A DNA stretch of 64,000 nucleotides, from assembly GCA_934725015.1 (NCBI GenBank), contig CAKVAS010000007.1:51862-115861 (forward strand), in the 5' to 3' direction. Position 1 is the first letter of the stretch. The number at the start of each line of letters is the position of its first letter. This DNA is from an uncultured Bacteroidales bacterium (GTDB lineage: Bacteria > Bacteroidota > Bacteroidia > Bacteroidales > UBA932). Of this stretch, positions 1 through 7,689 are shown piece by piece. Both the position numbers and the translations under genes were made by a program. The notes under the pieces were generated by a model, which was given only the letters and a program-made list of their open reading frames with translations, had not been told where the DNA came from and ran no database searches.

Positions 1-452
1 GAGTAAATCAGCTCGGTGTTGCGGAACGTCGTCGGAGTGACCCCGAAATAATGCTCTATCGCGGCCTTGTGCTTGAGAACCTGATGCTTGAACTCCGGCT
101 CCGAGGCAAGAGACGCGAGGGAATGGTAGTAGGTTTCGGAAAGGAACTCCACGCAGCCGGTCGCGGCAAGCGCACGGAAGCTGTCAAGAACCTCCGGGCA
201 GTAGCGGTCGAACTGCTCCAGTGCCGTTCCGGTGATTGAGAACGCCACCTTGAACGCGCCCTTACCCGCCTTAATCTGCTCAAGAAGCAGCTCATTCATC
301 GGAAGATAGCATTTCTTCGCGATGCGGCGCAGGATGGTGCGGTTCGTGAAGTCGTCGTAGTAGTGGGAGTTTTTCCCGATGTCGAAGAACCTGTATTGCC
401 TCAACCTGTTGGGCTGATGAACCTGAAAATACAGACAAATTGACTTTTTCAT
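1..452 (-). CDS. GH57 alpha-amylase family protein (3' part beyond the window)
   Basis: Reading leftwards from the ATG at 450-452, about 150 residues are visible before the window edge. The N-terminus contains LYFQVHQPNRLRQY, the strand-1 motif of GH57 glycoside hydrolases, followed by YDDFTNRTILRRIAKKCYLPMNELL and FSITGTALEQ, also typical of the family. GH57 enzymes cleave or rearrange alpha-glucans in the cytoplasm. It lies downstream of a glycogen-synthase-like gene and a debranching enzyme on the same strand with about 70 bp between it and the synthase gene, the same order as the Bacteroides glycogen cluster, so a role in glycogen or maltodextrin turnover is inferred. The catalytic residues lie outside the window, so exact specificity cannot be judged. 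Confidence 0.85.
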   Translation of the reverse strand, partial: MKKSICLYFQVHQPNRLRQYRFFDIGKNSHYYDDFTNRTILRRIAKKCYLPMNELLLEQIKAGKGAFKVAFSITGTALEQFDRYCPEVLDSFRALAATGCVEFLSETYYHSLASLASEPEFKHQVLKHKAAIEHYFGVTPTTFRNTELIY

Positions 453-523
453 ATATATAAATCTTTTATTATCAAAAATATATCTTCACTCATTCCGTCA
501 TATCCGGATTATTTCACGACTGA

Positions 524-1813
524 TTATTTAACGACCGATTCGTAAACCGTCTTAATCTTCGCGGCGGCGGCAGTCCACTTGAGGGCGTTCACCTCGTCGT
601 AGCCGCAGCGGGTCGCGAACTCGGAGAGGGCAGGATAGTTCAGGAGACCGTAAATCGCGTCGGACATCGCATCGACGTCCCAGAAATCCACCTTGAGCGC
701 ATACTTGAGCACCTCAGCACAGCCGGACTGCTTTGAGATGATTGAAGGGACATTGGTCTGCATGGCCTCAAGAGGCGAGATTCCGAAAGGCTCTGAAATC
801 GAAGGCATCACATAGACGTCCGACAGCGCGAACATCTTCCTCACGTCGTCACCGCGGAGAAAACCCGTGAAATGGAAGCGGTCGGCGATGCCCAGGCGTG
901 CCACGTGACGGATGCACCTGTTCAGCATATCCCCGCTGCCCGCCATCACGAAACGCACGTTGTCGCACCTCTTGAGTACCTTTGCGGCGGCCTCGATGAA
1001 ATACTCAGGTCCCTTCTGGTAGGTCACGCGGCCGAGGAAGGTGACAATCTTGTCCTTCACGCCCCTCTGCACGGTGATGCCGGAGCGCCCCGAAAAATCG
1101 ACGGCGTTATGAACCGTCACGACCTTGGACGGGTCTATGCCGTATTTGTTTATGACTATGTTCCTCGTGAGCTCGCTCACCGTAATCACGCGGTCGGCCG
1201 CCTCCATTCCTTTCCTTTCAAGGTCATAGACGCGGGTGTCGATGTTCTCGTCGCTCGAACGGTCGAACGAGGTAGCATGGACATGGACGACGAGCGGCTT
1301 GCCCGTGAGCTGCTTTGCGGCGATGCCGGCGAGGTAGGTCAGCCAGTCATGGGCATGGATGACGTCGAACTCGTCCTTGTGCTGAAGGGCAATCGTGCCC
1401 CCGACCATCCCGTAGCGGGCTACCTCCTCCATGAGGTTTGTGCCGTATTTGCCGGAAAACTGGAATTTCTGGCCGTAGGTTATGCGAAAGTCCTTGATCT
1501 GACGCGCCCTCTCTTCCTCAACCACTGAAGAGAAGTCCTCGGGAGAAACATACGGGACCATATTCGTGCCCACATGAACGAAGCGGACCTTTCCGAGAAA
1601 TTCATCCACGCTCTCGGACATGGTGTCAACAGCCACGTCGCTCGCGTTGATGATGCGGACGGCGGACTGATCCTCGTCCCCGGAGGCGGAAGGCATCACG
1701 AAAAGTACCTCGACGCCGTTCTCAGCAAGTCCCTTGGTCATTCCGTAGCAGGCAGTTCCGAGACCGCCGGCGATGTGTGGCGGGAATTCCCAGCCGAACA
1801 TTAGCACTCTCAT
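524..1813 (-). CDS. Glycogen synthase-like glycosyltransferase (GT4/GT5 type)
   Basis: A 429-residue GT-B fold glycosyltransferase. The N-terminal MRVLMFGWEFPPHIAGGLG is the glycine-rich acceptor/donor motif of bacterial glycogen synthases and related GT4 enzymes; HAHDW appears near residue 155; a C-terminal EPFGISPLEAM (about residues 340-350) carries the paired glutamates that contact the nucleotide sugar. It probably transfers glucose from ADP- or UDP-glucose to growing alpha-1,4-glucan in the cytoplasm. Its ATG overlaps the stop of the upstream debranching-enzyme gene by four bases (ATGA), so translation is likely coupled. It lacks the length of GT3 (eukaryote-type) synthases. A role in another glucan cannot be excluded, but the flanking branching and debranching enzymes argue for glycogen. 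Confidence 0.8.
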   Translation of the reverse strand: MRVLMFGWEFPPHIAGGLGTACYGMTKGLAENGVEVLFVMPSASGDEDQSAVRIINASDVAVDTMSESVDEFLGKVRFVHVGTNMVPYVSPEDFSSVVEEERARQIKDFRITYGQKFQFSGKYGTNLMEEVARYGMVGGTIALQHKDEFDVIHAHDWLTYLAGIAAKQLTGKPLVVHVHATSFDRSSDENIDTRVYDLERKGMEAADRVITVSELTRNIVINKYGIDPSKVVTVHNAVDFSGRSGITVQRGVKDKIVTFLGRVTYQKGPEYFIEAAAKVLKRCDNVRFVMAGSGDMLNRCIRHVARLGIADRFHFTGFLRGDDVRKMFALSDVYVMPSISEPFGISPLEAMQTNVPSIISKQSGCAEVLKYALKVDFWDVDAMSDAIYGLLNYPALSEFATRCGYDEVNALKWTAAAAKIKTVYESVVK

Positions 1814-3786
1814 TTCTGTACCTCCTTTCCTTTTGCTGCGCTCCCCTTCGCTGCCTGTGGGCGGTAAAGGCCGAGCAGATATTCTATATGAAGCAGTGCG
1901 GCGGTGCTGCAGGCCGAAGAAATCGCGCCGTGCGGCTCATGAGGAGGATCTCCGTCATAGAGCTCGGAGAAGGCTCCGACGCCGTGCTTGTAGATGTCCT
2001 TGTAGAAGCCCTCGACGAGATACTCCGCCCTCTTGTAGAAGGACGGTCCGATCATCCTGAAGGCCATATCGATGTAGTAGTCGAGCGGGATAATCCATGC
2101 GCAGCCCTGATGATAGGCGAGGTCGCGCTCAATCTGCGAGCCCTCATACACGCCCCTGTATGCCTCGTTCCTCGGCGACAGGGTGCGGATTCCCCGGCTG
2201 GTAATCAGCTCGTTGGGAATGGTCTGCATGATGGATGACTTGTAGTCGTCGTTCACGGGCGAGTACTCCAGCGCAATCGCGAACAGCTGGTTGGAACGAA
2301 CCGCCTGGTTCTGCCCGGAGTCATCGACATAGTCGGCGAGATAGCCGCCCCTTTCGTTCCAGAAGGTCTTTTCAAAGTTTTCCTCAATGAGTTCCTTAAC
2401 GCCGCTCCACCTTCCGATGAAGGCTGTGTTCTTAGGCGCATATTTCCGCTCCATCTCAAGGGCGAAGCATACGGCGTTGTACCAGAAGGCGTTGGTCTCC
2501 ACCTGATAGCCCGCGCGCTCCGTCACCGGCACTCCGTCCACGTATGCGTTCATCCACGAAAGGGCCGTGCGCCATTTCTGCGCCCAGAGCAGTCCGTTCG
2601 GATGAAGGGCGACCTCGGCGCGCCTGCCCGGAAGGTAGCTTTCGACGATTTCCTTCATGGTCTCGCCGTATTTCTTCCAGACTTTCTTAGGGTCCGCCCC
2701 GAAGCGGATGTACTGCTGGAGAGCGTCGGCTATGCGCAGCGGAGCCTCGACCTGAGTGGTGCGGCTTGAAAGTCGCTCCTGATTGTCCGCGATGAGGTTG
2801 TCGAGAATTTCCTCAAACTCCTTCGCTCCTGCGCCGGCATAGAGCGTAAGCCCCGGAAGCGCGACGATGGTCTCGCGGAGAAGTCCGGTCTCAAGCCATG
2901 TCAGTCCGGCGACTATCTGCTTGTGGTTGTTGCGGTTGCAGATGAGAAGGTCGGCATTGTATTTCAGAAGGTCGGAGTCCGAAGTGATGTTTCCCTTCTT
3001 CTTCACGACCGAACTGAACTTGCGCGAGAGCCCCTTCGTGTCCTCCACTGCCGTAGAGCCGGAGACTATGACGCTCTCGCCCCTGCGCAGTCTGAGGACG
3101 AACGAACCCGGCACGAAAAGATCCTCCTTACAGTCGAACCCGCGGCGGTACTCGTCCGTGTAGGTCACGCCCTTGTACCACGACGGGGCGTACTTGAATT
3201 CGGCCGACTTCGAGAACTGGAGATTAAGGTCCGGGAATCCCTCGTACATATTGAAGGACACGCCGTTTTCAATCTCGCGGTAGCCGGTCCGGGCGTCCGG
3301 GTTCTCGCAGGTGAGCCTGTGGATGCAGCGGAACGCAAGGAACGGCTTGACAATCAGCTCACATGAGGACGGCGCGGACACCAGCTCATACTTTATCATC
3401 ACCTGGTCGGAGTCCGGCGCGAGGATGATTGACTTTCTGAAAGTCGTCTCCCCTATCTTGTAGGTCAGGGTAGGCACGGGCGCGGCGGTGAAATCCACGA
3501 TGTACTTGTGCCCGCGCGGCTCGTAGATGTCTCCGTAGCAGTGAATCCCGAGGTTGAACTGCCTGCGGTTCACGACGATGCTCTCGTCAAGGCCGGAAAG
3601 CAGGATGTGCTTCTCCCCGCCGAACGCATCGACCGGAACGGCCAGCAGCCCGTGATAGCGCCGCGTGTTGCAGCCCACGACCGAGGTGTTGCAATACGCT
3701 CCCGTCTTGTTCGCTCCGATGATTTCCCTCTTGAGCGAATACTCGAGGTTCACCAGTTCGGATTTGTTGAAACTAAGGAATGCCAT
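1810..3786 (-). CDS. Glycogen debranching enzyme (amylo-alpha-1,6-glucosidase)
   Basis: A 658-residue cytoplasmic enzyme of the archaeal/bacterial glycogen-debranching type (GDE_N plus GDE_C, GH133-like). The first 60 residues contain KTGAYCNTSVVGCNTRRYHGLL, the signature of the N-terminal beta-sandwich domain; the C-terminal (alpha/alpha)6 half contains GRRAEVALHPNGLLWAQKW and ALEYSPV, and ends with LYDGDPPHEPHGAISSACS, the conserved active-site end of the barrel. It hydrolyses alpha-1,6 branch stubs of glycogen. It is the first gene of the GDE-GT-GH57 run and overlaps the following gene by four bases. The branching-enzyme gene lies 69 bp upstream on the same strand, so all four may be one transcription unit. 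Confidence 0.88.
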   Translation of the reverse strand: MAFLSFNKSELVNLEYSLKREIIGANKTGAYCNTSVVGCNTRRYHGLLAVPVDAFGGEKHILLSGLDESIVVNRRQFNLGIHCYGDIYEPRGHKYIVDFTAAPVPTLTYKIGETTFRKSIILAPDSDQVMIKYELVSAPSSCELIVKPFLAFRCIHRLTCENPDARTGYREIENGVSFNMYEGFPDLNLQFSKSAEFKYAPSWYKGVTYTDEYRRGFDCKEDLFVPGSFVLRLRRGESVIVSGSTAVEDTKGLSRKFSSVVKKKGNITSDSDLLKYNADLLICNRNNHKQIVAGLTWLETGLLRETIVALPGLTLYAGAGAKEFEEILDNLIADNQERLSSRTTQVEAPLRIADALQQYIRFGADPKKVWKKYGETMKEIVESYLPGRRAEVALHPNGLLWAQKWRTALSWMNAYVDGVPVTERAGYQVETNAFWYNAVCFALEMERKYAPKNTAFIGRWSGVKELIEENFEKTFWNERGGYLADYVDDSGQNQAVRSNQLFAIALEYSPVNDDYKSSIMQTIPNELITSRGIRTLSPRNEAYRGVYEGSQIERDLAYHQGCAWIIPLDYYIDMAFRMIGPSFYKRAEYLVEGFYKDIYKHGVGAFSELYDGDPPHEPHGAISSACSTAALLHIEYLLGLYRPQAAKGSAAKGKEVQK

Positions 3787-3854
3787 ATTTCTATATACTT
3801 TTATTTCTTTTCACCGGCACGCCTTCACGCGCCTTCAAACATTTCCCACAGAGC

Positions 3855-5858
3855 CTATTCTCGCCTCAACACAACAGCACAACGGCTCGGCAGATAGAGG
3901 AATAAGCTGTCTTCGTATCTGTCGTTCCCATTGGCGTTTTTCTGCGGAACCGTGAAATGGGCGTCGCCTGTCAGTCGGCCGAATCCATCGAATTCCAATG
4001 AATCTGTGGTCAAAATGTCAACCCACTTGCCGGCCGGAGCCGCAAAGCCGTAATCCACAAAGGATTCGGTCGGATTGAAATTTGCCGCAAATATACAATT
4101 TTTTCTGCGGAAAATAAGAATTTTTTTCTCTTCGTCCTGAACGAGAAGTTCCGGCGCGTCGTCGAGTATGTCCTCGGACTTCGCCATGCCTATCATCGCC
4201 TTGTCGAAGTTGCGGAGATATCTGTATCTCAGATAGTCCGGCTCGGCGAGAGACCACTGCCGGCGGGCATATTTGTAGGACCATCCGTTCCCTTCGCGGG
4301 GGAAGTCAATCCACTCCGGATGGCCGAACTCGTTGCCCATGAAATTGAGGTAGCCGTCGCCTGCCGTGGCAAGGGTCACGAGGCGTATCATCTTGTGCAG
4401 CGCGATGCCCCTGTCAACCACAGGAGAATGGGAATCCTTGTTCATGGAAGTGTACATCTCCGCGTCCATGAGACGGAATATGATGGTCTTGTCGCCCACC
4501 ATCGCCTGGTCGTGGCATTCGGCGTAGCTGATGGTCTTCTCGTCGGCACGCTTGTTCGTGAGCTGCCACCAGATTTCACCCATGCTCCACTGCTCGTCGC
4601 TGAGGGTCTTTATCCACTTTATCCAGTTGTCGGCGATGCCCATGGCCATGCGGAAGTCGAAGCCGACCCCTCCCGCCGCGAACGGGGCGGCAAGCCCTGC
4701 CATTCCGCTGACATCCTCGGCGATGGTGAAGGCGTCTGGGTTCATCTCGTGGATGAGCATATTCGCAAGCGCCAGATATTCAACCGCATTCTCATCGACG
4801 GATCCGTTGAAATAGTCGTCATATCCGGTGAACGCCCTTTCGAGCCCGTGATCCCAATAGAGCATGCTCGTCACACCGTCGAAGCGGAATCCGTCGATGC
4901 GGTATTCCTCCATCCAGTACTTGCAGTTGGAGAGGAGGAAATATTTCGTCTCGTCCTTTCCGTAGTCGAAGCAGCGGGAGCCCCACGCAGGATGGCGGCC
5001 CTGAGGTCCCTTGTAGAAATAGAGATCCTCGCGCCCGTCAAAGAGGCTCAGCCCCTCGGCCTCGTTATCGACCGAATGCGAGTGGACTATGTCCATCACG
5101 ACTGCGATGCCCTTCGCGTGGGCGGCATCGACGAGCGCCTTGAATTCCTCGGGGGTGCCGAAGCGGGAGCTGAGGGCGAAGAAGTTGGAGACCTGGTAGC
5201 CGAAGGAGCCGTAGTAGGGATGCTCCTGAAGGGCCATTATCTGGAGGGTGTCGTAGCCGAGGTCCGCGACTTTGGGCAGCACATTCTTTCGGAATTCGGT
5301 GAAGGTGGAGACCCGCTCCTCCTCGCCGCTCATGCCGATGTGGCATTCGTAGATGAGAGGGTGCGGACGCTTCCCCGGCCTGCGATGCCGCCACCTGTAG
5401 GGCTTCTCCGGGTCCCAGACCTCGGCACAGAAAGCCTTGGTCTCAGGGTCCTGGACCGTGCGCGTGACGTATGCCGGAAGCCTTTCCGCTCCTCCTCCCG
5501 GCCACTCGATGAAGAGTTTGTAGAGAGTGCCGTGGCTGAGGAAAAGGTCGTCAAGGACTATTTCCCAGTTGCCGCCTCCGAGAGGCTTCAGGGCGTAGGC
5601 CTCGGAGCGCTTCCAGTTGTTGAACTCGCCGATGAGGTAAATCCTCGTGGCGTTCGGAGCCCATTCGCGGAACACCCACTTGTGGTCGGGAGTGCGGTGC
5701 AGGCCGTAGTAGAGGTGGTTGTTGATGCCTTTTGCCAGCGAGCCTCCGGCGGAATAGCGCTCCTTCAGCGCCTCTATCCGCTCATGCCTGGAGTCGATGA
5801 CCTCCCTGTAGGGCATCAGCCACGGGTCGGTCTCGTATATTTTCTTGATTTCTGACAT
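3855..5858 (-). CDS. glgB: 1,4-alpha-glucan branching enzyme, eukaryote-like GH13_8 type
   Basis: A 667-residue enzyme that forms alpha-1,6 branches in glycogen. It begins with a short helical segment and a CBM48 domain (HKWVFREWAPNATRIYLIGEFNNW), followed by the GH13 barrel with MDIVHSHSVDN, GFRFDGVTS (nucleophile Asp near 325), IAEDVSGM (acid Glu near 381) and YAECHDQA, and a C-terminal all-beta domain. MDIVHSH and the lack of an extra N1 domain place it with the eukaryote-like branching enzymes common in Bacteroidota. The ATG at 5858 is preferred over an in-frame TTG at 5882 because the ATG is preceded by an A/T-rich stretch and starts directly at the conserved MSEIKKIYETDPWL. It precedes the debranching enzyme on the same strand. 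Confidence 0.9.
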   Translation of the reverse strand: MSEIKKIYETDPWLMPYREVIDSRHERIEALKERYSAGGSLAKGINNHLYYGLHRTPDHKWVFREWAPNATRIYLIGEFNNWKRSEAYALKPLGGGNWEIVLDDLFLSHGTLYKLFIEWPGGGAERLPAYVTRTVQDPETKAFCAEVWDPEKPYRWRHRRPGKRPHPLIYECHIGMSGEEERVSTFTEFRKNVLPKVADLGYDTLQIMALQEHPYYGSFGYQVSNFFALSSRFGTPEEFKALVDAAHAKGIAVVMDIVHSHSVDNEAEGLSLFDGREDLYFYKGPQGRHPAWGSRCFDYGKDETKYFLLSNCKYWMEEYRIDGFRFDGVTSMLYWDHGLERAFTGYDDYFNGSVDENAVEYLALANMLIHEMNPDAFTIAEDVSGMAGLAAPFAAGGVGFDFRMAMGIADNWIKWIKTLSDEQWSMGEIWWQLTNKRADEKTISYAECHDQAMVGDKTIIFRLMDAEMYTSMNKDSHSPVVDRGIALHKMIRLVTLATAGDGYLNFMGNEFGHPEWIDFPREGNGWSYKYARRQWSLAEPDYLRYRYLRNFDKAMIGMAKSEDILDDAPELLVQDEEKKILIFRRKNCIFAANFNPTESFVDYGFAAPAGKWVDILTTDSLEFDGFGRLTGDAHFTVPQKNANGNDRYEDSLFLYLPSRCAVVLRRE

Positions 5859-5924
5859 AAATTTATATTGGTTATCGGTCAATTATGTTATGTTTTTATA
5901 TTTGGTTCATTTCGAGCTATCCAT

Positions 5925-6020
5925 TTGTCTTTCCGAGCCACCTCTCTGTCATTTCGAGCTTTGCGAGAAATCTCTGCATCTGGCAGAGCTGTAAAGATCT
6001 CTCACTGCGTTCGAGATGAC
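5925..6020. repeat. Dispersed short repeat copies between glgB and xseB
   Basis: Two imperfect copies of a motif found elsewhere in the window: a form ending in CATTTCGAGCTTTGCGAGAAATCT (core TTTCGAG, with GAGAAATCTCT) and a form AAAGATCTCTCACTGCG followed by TTCGAGATGACA. The same AGATCTCTCAC...CGAGATGACA unit occurs three times at 6253-6391, in variant form at 51455-51545, and once at 62869-62902. Such short palindromic-leaning intergenic repeats are widespread in Bacteroidota. No open reading frame is supported here. Confidence 0.6.
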
Positions 6021-6025
6021 ACTGG

Positions 6026-6220
6026 CTATTCAATGTTCAGCGTCCGTTCGCGCACGCCCCGGAGCCACGCCCGGCAGTCGGCGATGAGCTTTTCGGAGCG
6101 GCGGATATACTTGTCGATGTCGTCAACCGGAGTCTCCGGATTCTCGACCGTCGCGGCAATCTTCTCAAGTTCCGCCACCGCCGCGGCGTAGTCGAATGTA
6201 TTATCCTGTTTCATATTCAT
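6026..6220 (-). CDS. xseB: Exodeoxyribonuclease VII small subunit
   Basis: A 64-residue helical protein with FDYAAAVAELEKIAATVENPETPVDDIDKYIRRSEKLIADCRAWL, the complete XseB pattern (two long helices; LEKI, then a run of helix with LI..C...L). It binds several-fold to XseA to form exonuclease VII, which degrades single-stranded DNA processively in both directions. The start may be the ATG at 6220 or the ATG two codons later at 6214. It lies downstream of xseA on the same strand, separated by about 150 bp occupied by three repeat copies, an unusual gap because these genes are commonly overlapping or adjacent. Confidence 0.85.
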   Translation of the reverse strand: MNMKQDNTFDYAAAVAELEKIAATVENPETPVDDIDKYIRRSEKLIADCRAWLRGVRERTLNIE

Positions 6221-6252
6221 TTATATGCAATATTCAAACTATCTTCCCTGCA

Positions 6253-6391
6253 CAAAGATCTCTCACTCCGTTCGAGATGACAAGGAGGTTCCCGATTCAT
6301 CCATGAACAAAGATCTCTCACCCCGTTCGAGATGACAAGGAGGCTCCCGATTCATCCATGAACAAAGATCTCTCACTCCGTTCGAGATGAC
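6253..6391. repeat. Tandem 55-bp repeat (three copies)
   Basis: Units begin at 6253, 6308 and 6363, exactly 55 bp apart. Each starts CAAAGATCTCTCAC(T/C)CCG and continues TTCGAGATGACA, then a GAGG(T/C)TCCCGATTCATCCATGAA tail in the first two units. The third copy lacks the tail and runs into the 3' end of xseA, whose last codons and TGA stop lie in the repeat. The first copies differ from each other by only a few bases, suggesting recent expansion. Confidence 0.85.
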
Positions 6392-7521
6392 AGAGGGACT
6401 CCGGATGACGGCGCTGCCAACGATATGACCTCGGTCTCGGCAGTTCCGTCGGCGAACATCACCCGTAGCCTGTCGCCCCTCTTCAGCGACGACGCCCTCT
6501 TCACGACGACGCCCTTTCCGTCGGCGACGAGCACATATCCACGTTTCAGTATGTTCCTCGGATCCGCCCCCGCAATCCTCGTCAGCAGATTCTGAAGCCG
6601 CATCTCCATGGCGTTCAGACGGTTGGTGAAGGCCAGCCGCATCCTCGAGGCAAACTCCCCGAGCCTTGCGTCCTCACCCTCGAATATTCCCAAGAGTTCA
6701 TCCGCCAGCGCTGTCGGGGTCTTGAGGAACGAGTACGCGACCATGTCGCAGATGTGATAGTCCCGGTCATGTCCCACGGCCGTCAGCACCGGAAGCGGGC
6801 ACTCGGCAATCGCACGAGCCATCACATAGTCGTCGAAACAGGCCAGGTCCAGCGCCGAACCGCCCCCGCGAAGCAGCAGCACGGCATCGAATGTCTCCCC
6901 GCACTCCGCAATCTCATGCAGCGCGTCCGCCACCGACTGCGGGCAAGCCTCCCCCTGCATCGCCGCCGGGAACAGCCTCACGTCGAACTTGAACCCGAAC
7001 TCGTTTTCACCCAGATGCCTCATGAAGTCCCCGTAGCCGGCGGCGTCTTCGGCAGACACCACAGCAAAGCGCCACGGCAGAGTCGGGAACGCCAGTTCCT
7101 TCTGCAAGTCCATAAGACCCTCTTCCTGAAGCCTCCTGATGGTCTTCAGCCGAAGGTCCTCCTTCTTTCCGAGCGAAAATTCGGGATTGATGTCAGTCAC
7201 AGAAAGGGAAAATCCGTAAAGTTCGCTGTAGGTCACCTGCGCCTGCACGAGTATTTCAAGCCCCTGCCGCAGCGACTCCCCCGTCACCGACTCGAAGTAC
7301 GGCTTCAGCACACGCCACTTGGAAGCCCACACCACCGCCCGGGCCTTGGCGACTACCCTCCCGTCCTCAGTCTGGGACAGTTCAAGGTAGCAGTGACCGC
7401 CCAGCTTCGCGCTCACGGAAGCCACCTCGGCCCTCACCCAGAGCCTCCGGGGAAACATCTCCTCCAGGCCCTCACGCACAAGAGACTGAAGTTCCAGCAG
7501 ATTCAAGAATTCCTTTTCCAT
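6373..7521 (-). CDS. xseA: Exodeoxyribonuclease VII large subunit
   Basis: A 382-residue protein, slightly short for XseA. The N-terminal OB-fold contains RRLWVRAEVASVSAKLGGHCYLEL; the central catalytic domain contains FAVVSAEDAAGYGDF, LLLRGGGSALDLACFDDY and AIAECPLPVLTAVGHDRDYHICDMVA, with the conserved GGG/D and GHD residues; the C-terminal coiled segment ends with GYVLVADGKGVVVKRASSLKRGDRLRVMFADG. With XseB it forms exonuclease VII. The final residues LSSRTE and the stop codon are encoded by a copy of the dispersed repeat, implying that the repeat inserted at, and replaced, the native 3' end. A -7 box lies upstream at 7556-7563. Confidence 0.9.
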   Translation of the reverse strand: MEKEFLNLLELQSLVREGLEEMFPRRLWVRAEVASVSAKLGGHCYLELSQTEDGRVVAKARAVVWASKWRVLKPYFESVTGESLRQGLEILVQAQVTYSELYGFSLSVTDINPEFSLGKKEDLRLKTIRRLQEEGLMDLQKELAFPTLPWRFAVVSAEDAAGYGDFMRHLGENEFGFKFDVRLFPAAMQGEACPQSVADALHEIAECGETFDAVLLLRGGGSALDLACFDDYVMARAIAECPLPVLTAVGHDRDYHICDMVAYSFLKTPTALADELLGIFEGEDARLGEFASRMRLAFTNRLNAMEMRLQNLLTRIAGADPRNILKRGYVLVADGKGVVVKRASSLKRGDRLRVMFADGTAETEVISLAAPSSGVPLSSRTE

Positions 7522-7555
7522 ATCACACTCGCGACACGCGCCCTGCGCATCATCG

Positions 7556-7563
7556 CAAATTTA
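7556..7563 (-). promoter_or_regulatory. -7 promoter element for xseA
   Basis: CAAATTTA on the plus strand reads TAAATTTG on the minus strand, matching the Bacteroidota TAnnTTTG -7 consensus. It lies about 35 bases before the xseA ATG at 7521, giving a short leader. The match is by eye and no -33 element is obvious. Confidence 0.5.
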
Positions 7564-7617
7564 GCGAATAAAAAGGAATAAAACCGCAAAATGACGCATT
7601 TTAAGAATTTCTTTCGC

Positions 7618-7656
7618 TATATTTGTGTTTTACAAACACCATTGTGTATTTCACAA
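7618..7656 (+). promoter_or_regulatory. -7 element and two overlapping palindromes before the AAA+ gene
   Basis: TATATTTG at 7618-7625 matches the TAnnTTTG consensus. It is followed by two similar palindromes 19-20 bp apart: TTTGTGTTTTACAAA (7622-7636) and TTGTGTATTTCACAA (7642-7656, perfect 5-bp arms). They cover the predicted transcription start, the position expected for a repressor operator. This placement makes the ATG at 7690, rather than the ATG at 7591 upstream of the promoter, the likely start of the next gene. Confidence 0.55.
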
Positions 7657-7689
7657 ACCAAAGATAACCGATTTACCTTAAAACACGCC

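Noticed and set aside
4320..5855. A 511-codon open frame on the plus strand opposite glgB
   Set aside because: It is exactly antisense to a well-supported enzyme and results from its codon bias; no motif or promoter is present.
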